Assembly (NCBI GenBank): GCA_007570785.1
Contig: ML664175.1
Span: forward strand, 6,831,618-6,895,617
DNA length: 64,000 bases
DNA from: Antilocapra americana
Taxonomy: Eukaryota > Chordata > Mammalia > Artiodactyla > Antilocapridae
Direction of reading: 5' to 3'
Below are positions 34,021 to 46,059 of this stretch, piece by piece (position 1 is the stretch's first letter; each line of letters starts with the position of its first letter). Under the pieces are notes generated by a model. It saw only the letters and a list, made by a program, of their open reading frames with translations, did not search any database and had not been told where the DNA came from. A program made the position numbers and the translations under genes.

Positions 34021-34719
34021 TGATATAATATATCTGAGTCAAATTTTGAAGCAAACTTGGGAAAAGGTAATGTGTTGAAACTAGTAAAATATATAGAATG
34101 TAGATGGATCAGGCATCAATAGAGATGAATGTCACTGGAAGACAGTTTGTAGACGTGAACCTAATCGAACCAGAAACCAACCTGTATCCAAACATTGCCC
34201 TAAAACTTGCAAAGGAACTGTGTGTGGGACACAGAAATTTGTGTCCTGGTCGACAGATAGTTCTTAGGTAGACTATACTTTGGATAAAATACAGCAGCTT
34301 TAATTTAATAGACATTTATTCACATTGGACAAGGCACTGTGGGGATATAAAATATCTCTGTGCTATCCAATTATCCTTGCCCTGATTCCATAATGTAGAA
34401 ACAATGTTCCTGTTAATTGTTCTGTCAGTAGGGTACTTTAACACAGAAAATAGGGCCACTGTACCAGTTCCTCACACTGGAAAGATGCTCTGCATTGTAA
34501 CAAATTCAGCATTTTGGTTTATAAAACAACCACTTATGAGTTTGGTTAACATGAGTCAGACACTGAGCATATGGTCATTCTTAATGGAACAATTAAAACA
34601 CGTTTTTGAACCTGGCAACCTTAGATGAGACCTTGGTTGATTCCATGAAAGATACAGGCACATCCAAAGCTTGCCTTAGACTAGGAAAATAACCTCACTC
34701 TTTAATATCACTGTAGTAT
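34021..34719. other. Unclassified sequence
   Basis: A weak antisense L2-like piece may lie near 34305-34400; otherwise nothing is recognised. The 74-codon plus frame at 34404-34628 has no known domain. Confidence 0.35.
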
Positions 34720-34728
34720 AGCATAATC

Positions 34729-34948
34729 CCCAGTGACTCAGATGGTAAAGAATCTGCCCACAATGCAGCAGACCTGGGTTGGGTTCGATCCCTGGGCCTG
34801 GAAGATCCCCTGGAGAAGGAAACCTAAAGTGGCTACCCACTTCAGTATTCTTGCCTGGAGAATTCCATGAACAGAGGAAACTGGTGAGCTATAGTCCATG
34901 GGGTCGCAAAGAGTTGGACATGACTGAGCAAATAGCATTTCATTTCCC
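34729..34948 (+). mobile_element. Bov-tA SINE with target-site duplication
   Basis: Head gtgactcagatggtaaag, duplicated gggttgggttcgatccc, middle cttcagtattcttgcctgg, tail cgcaaagagttggacatg. Flanked by the perfect 9-mer AGCATAATC at 34720-34728 and 34949-34957. Confidence 0.92.
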
Positions 34949-34957
34949 AGCATAATC

Positions 34958-35592
34958 AGCTTCATGTTTAGTGGTGTCATTATCCCAAAACACTATATCT
35001 CTCAAATATGCCTATACTTGACTTTGAAATATGATAACATTCTAGGGAGTACACTTTTCATCATGGTTTAAATTTATATTGAAATTATTTTTCCATAATG
35101 ACTGCTATTTCACTATTAATCAGAGAGAATGGGGAAACAAAATAGGAAATGGTATAAAAGGGAAAATTGGATTGAAATAAAAATTCATTCCAGAAAATCT
35201 ACAAACCTAGTAACACTCACTAAAAGGGACAGTGAGTACTTGTATACTTGTATCTCTCTATCATGTATTGTGCATGAGTGTACTTTATTTAAGCAGGTTT
35301 CTTTTAGACTTCATTGACTTCAAATTATAGTTCAGAGAGTCTATGAGATCAATAATTAAAGCAAAAGATTCAAGAGACAATATCATTTGGGTAAACAGTT
35401 GTATGCTACCTGTCTTTCAGATCAGAGCCCACAACTCTGAGTTCCCAACCTCATGACAGTGTTCAACATACTACAGAGGAAAAGAATAAATTCTAAACCT
35501 GTGTGACATCACTCTTTCCAGATGCTCTCTTTATCTTTCTGTGCCTACATTATTTATCAAGGGAAAGGCTCTCTGAGGATTCGATGCAAGTT

Positions 35593-35630
<38 letters not shown>

Positions 35631-36074
35631 TGATCTGGACTCTGGCTCAGGAAGGAAAAATAATTTCCTTGTTGATTCTATTGGGGATGGATGAGTCGCT
35701 TTGAAATATATCTGTCTCTGACTACTAGTCATTTTCTTCAAAGATCCTCACCATCAATAAGAATTACAACCTCTGAAATGCTTTTCCCTAATGAAAAAGT
35801 ATTTTCATTTTGATAATGTAACGTGATTAGAAAGACTCTTTAATTGACTTACTTTGTGGAGGTTTTGATGGTTCTGAAATTTTTCTCAGAGAGGAGAATT
35901 TCATTCATCAGAATAAAAGCTGCATTGACCCTTCCTGTGCAGGTTCAAGCAGTTAAGCTAGTCACCAATGACTTCCTTTTGTTGTTCTTTTGGGCAGAAC
36001 CCCTTTGGGCAGCTGCCCTGAAAACAGCCTACAGTGGGGTTATTTTGCAGATTGCAGGCCATTATTGTATTAGC
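34958..36074. other. Unclassified sequence
   Basis: Apart from the TG microsatellite at 35598-35629 nothing is recognised. Frames at 35503-35704 merely run through that microsatellite. Confidence 0.4.
35598..35629 (+). repeat. (TG)n microsatellite
   Basis: About sixteen uninterrupted TG units read directly. Confidence 0.95.
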
Positions 36075-36320
36075 TCTCAATCCCTGAGTATTTATTATGC
36101 TCCAGGTGTTCTGTAAGCACTTCCTATGAATTATCTACCTCAGTTATTATCACCCCAAAGCCATGAATATCATCCCTGTTTTATAGGAGAGGAAATTGAG
36201 TTTCAGAGAGGTCCAGTGATTTGTCCAAAGCCCATAGCTAATTAATGATAGAGCCAGGATTTGAACTGAGGTCAATTAGAAATTAAAGCATATATTTTCA
36301 GCCAATGTGCTGTACTTTTT
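36075..36320 (-). repeat. MIR SINE
   Basis: A well-kept antisense MIR: gagtatttattatgctccag, ataggagaggaaattgag, tttcagagaggtccagtg, gccaggatttgaactgagg. Confidence 0.85.
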
Positions 36321-37133
36321 TAGTATACTGCAATGTGATAGGAGCATTTTGAAATCTAGAAAACTTGTTTTACTTCTCTAAGAATTTTCATTTTTTCTTC
36401 TCTGACCCTGCCCATTTTCTCCTTAAAACCAACCAAGCAGGAGGCTATCATTTTATAAAACGGGAACCTTTTCTAAAAACAGTGTCCTCAGCAAAGACAA
36501 GTACCTGACAAGTAGGGGCTAATACTTACGTGAATTATGATATTTCATCAAACTAAGAAGCATTGATTGTGTAATGTACATTTATTTCATGCACACTAGG
36601 AAAGAGAAAAGGTTGTCAATTAAGTTGATACTATGTTTTCTTATGTCTTAGAATTTTAATTTTAAACTTATTGAAAAAGGTTATTTAAACTCTCTTAAAC
36701 ATTATTTTATAGCTTATCATTCATATGTATATATGAAATGAAAAATAATGTAAAATGTTGGTGTGTCTCAAACTTCCTTACAGTTAAGAGTCTTACTCTT
36801 CTAAATTTCTTTTTAACTAAGTCAGCTATTACTATGTTTTTCCATATGTGCCCTCTGTGCCATCAAGTGCAATGACGATGTAGCATTTCTAAAAGAAATC
36901 CATAAATAAACTAAAAGCCATTTGTTTGGGGCTCCTGGGCTGCCTTTGCAATTATATAGAGCCTGCTTAGCTTTGGGAATACTCCTAAACATGTCTAATG
37001 TTTCCTCTTTCCCACCACATAATCATGTGGGTTTTAGGGTGTTTCATTATTGTTCCCTAGACTTTCTTCCAAGCTCTGATATCTGTCCTATAGGTTTGGT
37101 ATTAGTGCTTTTATGTCCTTCAACCATGATAAA
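36321..37133. other. Unclassified AT-rich sequence
   Basis: No feature recognised. Confidence 0.4.
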
Positions 37134-37300
37134 AAGTAGTTCTAAAACCTGAGTGCACATCAGAATCACCTGCAGGGCTTGTTAAAACAGATTCCTGAAT
37201 CAAATTTTCCGCTGCAGTTAAGTCTGGGGTGAGGCCTATGAATTTGCATTTCTAACATGTTCCCAGGCCAGCCTGCTGCTGCAGGTGGGACAGACTGATA
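37134..37300 (-). mobile_element. MER5-like hAT DNA transposon remnant
   Basis: gtgcacatcagaatcacctg, cagggcttgttaaaacag, ttaagtctggggtgagg and aatttgcatttctaacatg follow MER5 in antisense order. The left terminal repeat is partly kept, the right one is poor. Confidence 0.75.
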
Positions 37301-37857
37301 TAAGTAATCCCAGCCAAACCACTGCCATGCTGACAGCTGTTGTAAGATTTCATTGATTTTAAGAGGCAGTCTGATTTCAGAGATAATAAAGTTTGAAAAA
37401 AAATATACATTTTTAAGTTGATGAACTATGATAAATTCCATCTTTCCCTTTAGCTTGAGCAATAATATCATTTTCATTCTAGTTTATTGTCAATTGAGTT
37501 ATATTTAATCTATTTCTCCACTTATTCATAATATTTTCTGCTTGTTCCAAAGATTAATTGAAATGGCATTTATGATTTTTGCTAAAGTTTTGTCCTCCTA
37601 AAATTTTAGGCAAGGAATGCTCTATAAATATCAATATCATCAATAACATCTGTAATAAACATCTGTTTCTATATGATTGTATAATTTATGTTTATATGTA
37701 TTTTATATGTTTATATATGTATATATATACATACATAGAAGAGCTTACTTTGTGTGCTAAACCCTGTTAACTGACATGAACTTTCTATGATAGGGACCTA
37801 CTGCTTCATGATGGAGCCCTCTTCATTTATTATTACTAGAAAGAGTCCTTCAAATAT
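37301..37857. other. Unclassified AT-rich sequence
   Basis: Includes an imperfect TATATG-rich low-complexity run at about 37690-37735. No gene recognised. Confidence 0.45.
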
Positions 37858-38082
37858 GGCTTCTTAGGTGTCGAAATGGTAAAGAATCTGCCTGCCAATG
37901 CAGAAGATGCAGGAGGTGTGAATTCAATCCCTGGGTTGGAAAGACCCCCTGGAGGAAGGCTTGGCAACCCACTCCAGTATTTTTGCCTGGAGAATCCCCA
38001 TGGACAGAGGAGCCTGGCAGGCTACAGTCCATAAGGTCACAGAGTTGGACAGGACTGAAGCAACTTAGCACACATGCATATA
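37858..38082 (+). mobile_element. Bov-tA SINE
   Basis: Head ggcttcttaggtgtcg, middle ccagtatttttgcctgg, tail cacagagttggacagg and gaagcaacttagcacaca. An AT microsatellite begins just after it. Confidence 0.88.
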
Positions 38083-38090
38083 TTTGTACT

Positions 38091-38106
38091 AAATATATAT
38101 ATGCAG

Positions 38107-38140
<34 letters not shown>
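38091..38140 (+). repeat. (AT)n microsatellite at a SINE tail
   Basis: AT units with two short interruptions follow the Bov-tA tail directly. Confidence 0.9.
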
Positions 38141-38739
38141 TGGTCCTTATATAGGTACATTTGTAATTGATGTTTCTCTCTTTTCTTTGGCTCCCTGGTA
38201 GCTTAGAGTCAAGTTTCTTGCCAGATTTTAGCAACTAGCTGGACTGTACTCTTCCTCTGCTCCTGAACTGCTATGAGCACTCATCTCTTTACTCTCTAGC
38301 CTTAGATTGGGCTATTTGCTGCTGAGTAGATGTCAGTTCCTCTGGGTGAGGCTGCGGCTTTCTTGCTGGGACTCAGTCAGGTCCTAGAAGAAAGGCTGAA
38401 GTCACTATATCTCTTTGATCCTGAGACCTTCTTAGAGTACAATCTTTGCAAACTGCATATGACTTTCTGGGATGCCTGGATGCCCACAGTCCACCAGAGA
38501 TATGATGACTACTATATTCAGTCTGTTGGAGTCCTTGAGCTGGTTGCACCCATCATGTTCCACACTCCTGAATGACAGGAAGCTCCCCTGAACACAGGTC
38601 TTCTGAACACCTATCTTCTCTAGCACCTTCCGTGTTTCATCTGTATCCAGTCTTTCATCTCAATTTTTCTATTGTGATTTTAGGAACTTTGTTCTCTTAT
38701 TAGGAGGCTCCTTTGTCATCTTCACTGAACATTTCTTTC
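38141..38739. other. Unclassified sequence with an 81-codon frame
   Basis: A plus-strand frame at 38330-38575 has a fairly protein-like composition (charged N-terminal half, aromatic-rich middle). I recognise no domain in it and see no promoter or splice context. It lies just upstream of an L2/CR1-like piece and may be a remnant of it or of an old processed sequence. Confidence 0.3.
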
Positions 38740-39110
38740 ACCTCCTTTCCCTTCATCTCATTGAGGATTTTTCTCCCATCAGCCTCTCAAGGAGAAGCTG
38801 CATTTTCCCCCACTCCAAGAGCCTCAGAATCAGGAGGTAGGGACAGCATTCTCCTCATAAAACTCCTGCTCATTGGTATGTATATTATCAACTTAATCTC
38901 ACTCTATCTCTCCCCATTGCTATCACCTACCAATATGCCAGTTACTTACTCCTTTTTACTGAAAATAGGAGCACTTAACTTAGAGGCTACTTCTCGCCTC
39001 CCTTTCCTAATGTTTTACTGGGTGACTTTAATTTTAATATTGATGTTGTGCTCAACACATTTGCTGCCTAATATTGGCCCTTCTGACTGGACAGAATGAA
39101 GTAGTAGAGA
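38740..39110 (+). mobile_element. L2/CR1-type LINE endonuclease-region remnant (tentative)
   Basis: In one frame, at about 39018-39068, the codons read L-G-D-F-N-F-N-I-D-V. This resembles the GDFN-type motif of apurinic-like endonucleases in CR1/L2 LINEs. Surrounding sequence is pyrimidine-rich, as in sense L2. It would lie upstream of the L2 piece at 39880-40480, the correct order for one element. Confidence 0.35.
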
Positions 39111-39639
39111 CTGGATTTACTCTTACGCATGAAAAAATTAAAAACAGTGCTTTTCAACACATTAACCCATAGGCAGCAAAGGACAGGGATCCATAAAAGA
39201 TGAAAACAAATGAGGTTAGCTATATGATTTTACCTGCTAACTTCCTGGAGAATGCTTCCACACTGTGCTTCAGGGACAGGAAACCTAGGTGGAGCCCAGA
39301 AGTCTCTCTGAGTTGAGAAGATGGAGCTAAGAATCCAAGTAGGCCAAGGTAATTAGAGGTCATGTGACAGAATACCAAAAAGGAGAGAGTTTTATTGAGA
39401 AAGAGTTCTGGAGATTTAAAGGGGGCCCCCATCAAGTTTTTAGCCAAGTACTAATTATTATGTGCATATGACAAAACTACCTAAGGCTTGCAAAACAACC
39501 AACTGAAAGGACTAGAGAAAACAATTTTAAGAGTGCATATGTGGCAGCAATAGTTCCTGATTCTATTGGCATGAGCCAGAACAGAAAATTTCACAGTATA
39601 TGGGGCATGAAATTTGAGAAAAGGCAAAAACTATAGTGA

Positions 39640-39835
39640 CAGAAGGCAGATCAGAAAACTGTGGTGAGTTGTGAGGGGAGGTAACTGACCACAAAGGAAC
39701 AAGAAGAAACTGGGTTTAGCCACTGTCTTGTCATGATTGTGGCAGTGGTTACATGACTGTATACATCTGTGAAACATCAAATTGTGCACTTAAAAATCAA
39801 GCTGATGCTAAAAATCACAAATGCATTACTTTTTG
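39640..39835 (+). repeat. L1M 3'-end-like fragment
   Basis: cttgtcatgattgtggcag, ggttacatgactgtataca and attgtgcacttaaaaatc resemble an L1M 3' untranslated end. Confidence 0.4.
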
Positions 39836-39879
39836 TTAAATGCAGTGCACCCTATTCTAATTTGCACCCTATGTAGCAT

Positions 39880-40480
39880 TTGAGGACGCTGATTTTTCCT
39901 TCTTCCTTAAATTCTCTCTTTCCTTGTCTTCTATGAAGTCACATTTTTCAGGTTCTTTTCCTAGCCCTCTGGTGCTTCATTTTAAGTCTCTTTGCAGGAT
40001 TCTCTTCCTTCATCTGTTCATTGATATTGGAATTCCTCAGTGGCCCATCATGACCACTTCTTTTTCCACTCATTTGGACAAAATCATCCAACCTCCTGGC
40101 TTCAACTACTAAAGGTGTTCTTGTCTCTCTAAAATTCCAACTTTCATGTCTCTCCTGAGATTCAAACCCTTATATGTAGCCACCTACTGGAATCTCCATT
40201 TGAATGTATCACTGGCATGTCAAACTCGTCAAAAGTTGAACTCATCTCATCTACTCCTCCTTATCTTAGTGAAAGGCATACTATAGCCCATTCCTTTCCT
40301 TTCACTTGGCAGTCATGTCCAATTGATCAGCAATTTCTGTCAGTTCTGCATTTCATTCTCTTACTCCATCTATTGTCTCTACTGCTATTCTCCTAGTCTA
40401 GGCCTCTGTCACCTACTTTCTGGAACACCCCCAACAGCCTTCCAACTGGTTTCCTTACCTTGAACTTTTCTCTTTTTCTA
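39880..40480 (+). mobile_element. L2 LINE fragment, sense, ORF2 C-terminal region
   Basis: Segments cctgagattcaaacccttat, ccacctactggaatctcc, ggcatgtcaaactcgtc, gtccaattgatcagcaat and ccttccaactggtttcc match the L2 ORF2 order (the last is the leucine-rich end of the reverse-transcriptase region). Stops and frameshifts interrupt it. Confidence 0.65.
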
Positions 40481-40639
40481 ACTTGGCTTGGCTTCTGAAA
40501 AATTATAGATTAAGATCAGGGGACTTCTTCTTGAGTGTTATTTATCAACTCTTCAAACAACACTGACCTTGGGACTTCATTTTTTCCTCTTACCAGAGTG
40601 AGAACTTGAAGATCATAATCACTAGGGACATCCATTGTA

Positions 40640-40895
40640 CTTAAAATAATAACTAATGGTAATAAAGTAATGTTAACTCTTCCCTTTCATGGACTATTAG
40701 GTTTTAGAATCCATTGTGTCATATACATATTTAATCTTCAAAGATATTCTTATCCATATTTTGCAAATGAGGGAATCAAGGCTCAGGGACCTTGAATCAC
40801 ATTTGATGTTCATAGAGCAGTAAGGAGATCAGGGATTTAAATTTTTCTATTTACCAGTCCAATGCTCCTTCCTGTGCTCCAAGCTATACCACAAC
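40640..40895 (-). repeat. MIR SINE
   Basis: ttaatcttcaaagatattc, ttttgcaaatgagggaatc, aaggctcagggaccttg, with a caatgctccttcctgtgc end. Antisense MIR. Confidence 0.7.
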
Positions 40896-42639
40896 AGAGG
40901 TTGTATTTTACATTTAAAATGCCAATGACTCAGTTCTTAAATGGAGAAAACCGTAGAAGCAATCAGAATCTGTCCTGCACAAAGCTGCACATATGTCCAC
41001 TGAAATGAATGGAATAGAGAAGCCTTTCTCTGACTGATTGGCCATTCAGATAAATGTGATGGGAGTGTTAATGCAGCACTAGGAATGCAGTTTCAGAAAT
41101 GGGAAAACCAGAACATCAGTTATGCCTATCACAACAATATGTAGAAAAAAACAACAGTGGCCATCTTTGCTCCTTAGCATTTTTTTGTCATTTTCTTTGA
41201 GTGTTATGAAAAAAAAAAGAACCAACAAGATCTGTCTCATTTGTTCATTTGTTTGAGAGAAAAGTTGCTTTATTTTTGAAGTTGCAATCAATAATCTTGA
41301 AAATAGAAACAATACTTGTAACTGAGTAACACATCACATTTTTTATAGAGGTAAAGCAATCCAATGAATGCACTCAAAGTTTAGTCCAGAAGCAAAAGTG
41401 GTATTTATTTGTCCCTTTATTTGAGAGCCCTGAGCTCTTCCACTTCCTGGGGTGCATTATGAAGCTGGAATGGGAAGATTGTCTGTACTTAATTGAGGGG
41501 GAAAGAGTAACCTATAGCCTGATCTGCTATAGGTGACATTTTCCCTATTCACTAGGGAACAGCTCTTTAAAGGATTTCAAGAAATAGCTGCCAACAGCCT
41601 TAATTTAATATCTGTGCTGAACTATTGTGGAACATTCAGATGCAGAGCCATCTGTGGGAAATAAAATCTAGCCAAAGAAGGAAGCTAATAGTTACTCTAT
41701 GGGCCAAGTATTCCTGGGCTTACAGAACTCAGTGTGTCCTCTTGTCTTTGTTTGGAAGAGGTGGTTATCCTCCTAATTACTCATGCACAGGCTGGCAGAT
41801 CTTTTCCCAATTGGGTCATCTTATACTATATTGTCTCCTTCAAACTGAGGTTATTTGTCATATTATAGAAAATATTGAGAAGAAGGAGTATTTGTAGGTA
41901 TAAACCTAAACCTCATGTAACACTGAAGTTTGGTAATGAGACGAACTGTATTTTATTTCATGAACTTCTCTTTCTCTCTCCCTGCTCACTTCAGCTCTTA
42001 CCTTCACTATGGTATCAGTCTTTGTGTTCATATTATGCAAGCATATTATTTTGCTAAGGCATCTGAAAACCAGTTTAACTGTTGAAATAACTCAATTCCC
42101 TAAGCTATATCTACCCCCCTCCAAATAGCTTCAATACCAGAGTAAATAAACAATAAGTAAACAAAAATGGTGAGCAACTATGTCTGTGCACTTTGCTGGT
42201 GTGCATCAAATCTCAAAGAAAAACTGAGTTTCTCACTAACTGACATGATCCTGAGGTACTTCAGACTTACCAGTTTTATTAACTGTCCAATTCAGAATTC
42301 AAAGGCAGTACTGTCCTACCTAGAAATTCAAGGCAAAGTCAAAGGATAACTTAGCAAATACTCCTTGTATTTTGTGCATATATGTTTTAAAGTATGTTTA
42401 CTTATGCAATCACATAGAGAAACTAAACCTATCATTCTAGACAGGAAAAAAATTTTCAGAGATATTTCCAGATTTACCAGCATGTATTTTTCTCCTATTT
42501 GGCTAAAAGACTCCAAACCAGAAAACGATTATTTCAGTGTATATTTCTTTCTGCAAACAAGTTGTTGAGGGAAGGTTTGGGAAGGATGGGAGAGATTTAA
42601 GAGAAAAATAAATGTAACCAAAATGTGAGAGGCAAATAC
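40896..42639. other. Unclassified sequence
   Basis: No gene or repeat recognised in about 1.7 kb. Small frames at 41625-42057 and 42167-42568 have no domain. Confidence 0.4.
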
Positions 42640-42780
42640 AGAGGTCTGGGGACCTAGAAAAATGGATTCCATCCTACCTCTGTCATTAACATTGAGGCAG
42701 TTTGCTTCACCTCTCAGGACTCATTTTCTCCATTTCCTAGAGGAAGCAATCAGATCCTACTGGCTATGACATTCTACATT
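42640..42780 (+). repeat. MIR SINE, diverged
   Basis: gattccatcctacctctgtc, cagtttgcttcacctctc, aggactcattttctcca follow sense MIR order. Confidence 0.55.
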
Positions 42781-43656
42781 TTTGTGGGAAATGAGCAATC
42801 TTATAGAAGCAGATAATGATTACAGCCATGCATTCTCTCAGACATAAACCTCTTTTCATGAGTGAAACTAGGAAACCAAATAACTAACCCCAGAGAGGGT
42901 AAGAGCCTAAAGAAGTGACCATCTCAGTAGATAGGCAGCTGGACTCTAGGGAATCATCATTGCCTTCAGACAAGCAACAGAACTCTGGGGAGACGATCTA
43001 ATCAGAAGAGGCAGCTCAGGCAGCTTATGAGCAAATTAGGGCCAAGAAGGCAAGAGATCTGTACAAGGGACACACACACACACACAGAGCAAGATTTCAG
43101 GCAGGCTCCTTTTTGTGTAGCTCAAGCTTGAAAATCAAACCTATTGTTCTCCCAGAACAGATTTTTTTTCTCTCCTTCAATAATTTGGAAAGAAGTTTTC
43201 TAGTCTATATTGCTTATTTCTTTACTATACCCCACTTACAGCCTGAATTTATTAAATGGAAGTTATGAGTGGTAAGAAATCATACCCAGTGTGTTTCTAA
43301 TTAGCAGATACCCAGTGTTAGGTTAGAGAGAGATTCAGGAAAAGAACTACACAGTAACATTCCATATCCACCCATACTTATCATACTTATTTTTTTGGGT
43401 GTAAAGTTCACCATAGAATCTTTTTCATTTGTTCTCATCAAACTCTCATGTACCATATTTGTTCCAGTCTCTATTCCCCAACTATTTTATAAAGTTTATC
43501 CACAGTAGTTCCCTTGAAAATTTCTTCTCCTTTCTCTACCTGCTCAGATCCAGGAACATTTTTGTTTTGAAAATAGAAATGACAGTTATAACATCATTTT
43601 TTTTTCAGGAGCTTTATGTACAAGTGGTCATGTAGTTTGTCTTTGCAAAAGTTGAG
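42781..43656. other. Unclassified sequence
   Basis: Only a short (AC)n run at 43071-43086 is recognised. Confidence 0.4.
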
Positions 43657-44440
43657 TTTAAAAAAAAACATTGAGGGATAATTGACGTACAACATTATAT
43701 TAGTTTTGTGTATACAGTATAATGATTCAATATTTGTACTTATTGCCACATGTTCACTACAATACGTCTAGTTACCATTCATCCCCATACAAAGTTAACT
43801 TTCAGGATTTACTCTCTAGGCTACTTTCAATTATGTTCTACAAAAATTGATTATAGTCGTCATGCTATACATTTATATCCACATGACTTATTTGGTAACT
43901 GTAAGTTTGTATCTTTTGACCCCATTTACCCATTTGGTCCATTCCCAATCCTTCTTCCTTTGGAAACCACTTTTTTCCCCTGTAACTATGATTTTTTGTT
44001 TGTTTTTTACATTTGATATGTAAATGAAGTAAGTCATATAATATTTGTCTTTCCTTGTGTGACTTATTTTGCTTAGCATAATTCCCTCAGGGTCCATCCA
44101 TGTTATTACAGATGACAAGATTTAATTTATTTTTAACAGCTGAATAATATCCCTTTGTGCATATATACTACATATTCTTTAGCCATTCATCCATCAGTGG
44201 ACATTTAGGTTGTTCCTTATCTTGGCTATTGTAAATAGTGTTGCTATGAACATAATGGTGCATATATATTTTCAAATTAGTGTTCAAATATTTTCAAATT
44301 TATCCAAATTTCTTTGGATGAAAACCAGGAGAATTGCTGGATCATATTGTAACTTTATTTTTACTTTTTTGAGGAACCTCCTTACTATTTTCCATAGTAA
44401 CTGTACCAATTTACATTCCCAGTGCGTGAGGGTCCCCTAC
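43657..44440 (-). mobile_element. Old L1 (L1M-type) 3' end with ORF2 tail, antisense
   Basis: Plus-strand order: cattgagggataattgac, ttcatccccatacaaag, ttttgcttagcataattcc, cagctgaataatatccc, ggttgttccttatcttggc, caatttacattcccagtgc. This is the reverse complement of an L1 3' end running back into ORF2. Frames 43750-44509 are read-through of this element. Confidence 0.8.
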
Positions 44441-44654
44441 AAAAGTCATGTTAAATTAAATAGTCAAATATTTGTTTCTGTTTGGTTGTACAGTGAGGTG
44501 AGTGATTAGCACTCCAAGCTGTCTACTTCATGATTCCTTTTTCCTCTTCCCCATCCTTCCTCAAGTCCTCTAAAACTCAACATTTCTTGAACAAGCATGT
44601 CACAAAAATAGTTATCTATATGGTCAATTTACAAAGGCTGATGGATCAACTTTA

Positions 44655-44800
44655 TTACTTATAAGAAATATAAACTAAAGCCATAATGAGATAGCTGTAT
44701 GACCCATTAGAATGGCTAAAATAAAAAGAATGACAATAACAAGTGTTATAAAGTTGATAGAGAACAAGGGAACTCTCATGTCCCTAGTCTGCTAAAAGTG
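44655..44800 (+). mobile_element. L1 ORF2 fragment, sense
   Basis: aaactaaagccataatgag, cccattagaatggctaaaa, gggaactctcatgtccc. Orientation is opposite to the L1 immediately upstream. Confidence 0.65.
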
Positions 44801-44802
44801 TA

Positions 44803-44979
44803 AAAGTGAAAGTGAAAGTCTCTCAGTCATGTCCAACTGTTTTCTACCCCATGGACTATACAGTCCATGGAACTCTCCAGGCCTGAATACTGGAGTGGGT
44901 AGCCTTTCCCTTCTCCAAGGGACCTTCCCAACCCAGGGACTGAATTCAGGTCTCCCACATTGTAGGTGGATTCTGCTAT
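44803..44979 (-). mobile_element. Bov SINE (BOV-A2-like unit), antisense
   Basis: aagtgaaagtgaaagtctc start, gactatacagtccatgg, cctgaatactggagtgg; it ends at gtggattctgctata without the rest of the head. Confidence 0.85.
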
Positions 44980-45035
44980 AAGAAGCATAAAGTGAAAAAT
45001 TACTTTGAAAAAAAACTGCTTGGTAATATCTACTT

Positions 45036-45083
45036 ACATATATATATATATGTATATATGTATACATATATATAGTATCTACT

Positions 45084-45119
<36 letters not shown>
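45036..45119 (+). repeat. Compound (AT)n repeat with duplicated flank
   Basis: The phrase tatctacttacatatat occurs at about 45027 and again at about 45076, each followed by AT runs. This suggests a roughly 49-base unit was duplicated before or during AT expansion. Confidence 0.85.
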
Positions 45120-45122
<3 letters not shown>

Positions 45123-45178
45123 ATTAACTATAGCTACTTGCAGCAACATGAATGAATCTCACAGACATAGCATAACCA
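45120..45178 (+). mobile_element. L1 ORF2/3' fragment
   Basis: cagcaacatgaatgaatctc and acagacatagcataa follow L1 order and continue after the next SINE. Confidence 0.5.
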
Positions 45179-45269
45179 GAGTGGATTGCTATTTCCTCCT
45201 CAAGGGGATCTTCCTGATCCAGGGATTGAACCTGCATTTCTTTACCCTCTGAGCCACTTGGGAAGCCCT
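45179..45269 (-). mobile_element. Bov-tA SINE, head half
   Basis: gtggattgctatttcctcc, gggattgaacctgcatttc and gagccacttgggaagcc. The tail half is missing. Confidence 0.8.
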
Positions 45270-45390
45270 GAGTCAAAATAGTATTTATTTTGGAGGGGTA
45301 GTTATTGACTATAAAGAAATACAAGGGGGCTTTCTACAATCTTGTAAATATTCTCCATCTTGATTAGGGTCATAGTTACATGGGTGTATC
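45270..45390 (+). mobile_element. L1M 3' end, part
   Basis: gactataaagaaatacaagg, ggctttctacaatcttg, catcttgattagggtcatag and ttacatgggtgtatc. Confidence 0.5.
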
Positions 45391-45596
45391 TGTTAGTCAC
45401 TCAGTTGTGTCCTACTCTTTGCAACTCCATGAACTATAGGCTGCCAGGCTCCTCTGTCCATGGAATTCTCTAGTCAAGAATCCCGGAGTGGGTTGCCATT
45501 CCCTTCTCCAGGGGATCTTCCCAACTCAGGGACTGAACCCAGGTCTCCTGCATTGTAGGCAGATTCCTTACCGTGTGAGCCACCAAGGAAGCCCCC
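45391..45596 (-). mobile_element. Bov-tA SINE with probable target-site duplication
   Basis: Antisense full-length copy. Flanked by catgggtgtatc (45379-45390) and catgggtatc (45597-45606), which match apart from one missing dinucleotide. Confidence 0.9.
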
Positions 45597-45690
45597 CATG
45601 GGTATCATACATGAAAGTTCATCAGATTACACACTTAAGGATAGTACATTCTCTCTTTTATTTCCAGTTGTAGAAAAAGGCAAAAAGTAG
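45597..45690 (+). mobile_element. L1M 3' end, terminal part
   Basis: gttcatcagattacacactt and aaggatagtacattctc continue the L1M 3' end split by the SINE. Confidence 0.5.
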
Positions 45691-46059
45691 TTTGCACTAG
45701 GCAGTGAGTACGGCAGAGTCTTTTCATTTTTACTTATCATGTGTTATGCTTTCTAAATCAATTATTACATAAATATCTTAGTAGCAATGTTTTAAATGCA
45801 GTAGATGTTGCCTTTTAATGACTCTACTTCTCCAATGCCTTGTGGATCATATTTAGAAGACCATAAGACACTGTAAGGAAAATCAAGGAGTAACTGCTCT
45901 ACACACTAAGACATGTCTTTAACTTGAAGACTCAACTAGGTACCTGAGAGAATCCTTCCAAAAGGTTCAACAGCAGGCTGGCACCTACTCCCAAACTGTG
46001 AACACACTGGCTTCACTTACAATGAAAGAAAAATTAATAAAAGGAAGAGTGTCTATGGT
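45691..46059. other. Unclassified sequence
   Basis: No feature recognised. Confidence 0.4.

Noticed and set aside
35598..35629. TG run as a regulatory Z-DNA element
   Set aside because: An ordinary microsatellite; nothing nearby supports a role.
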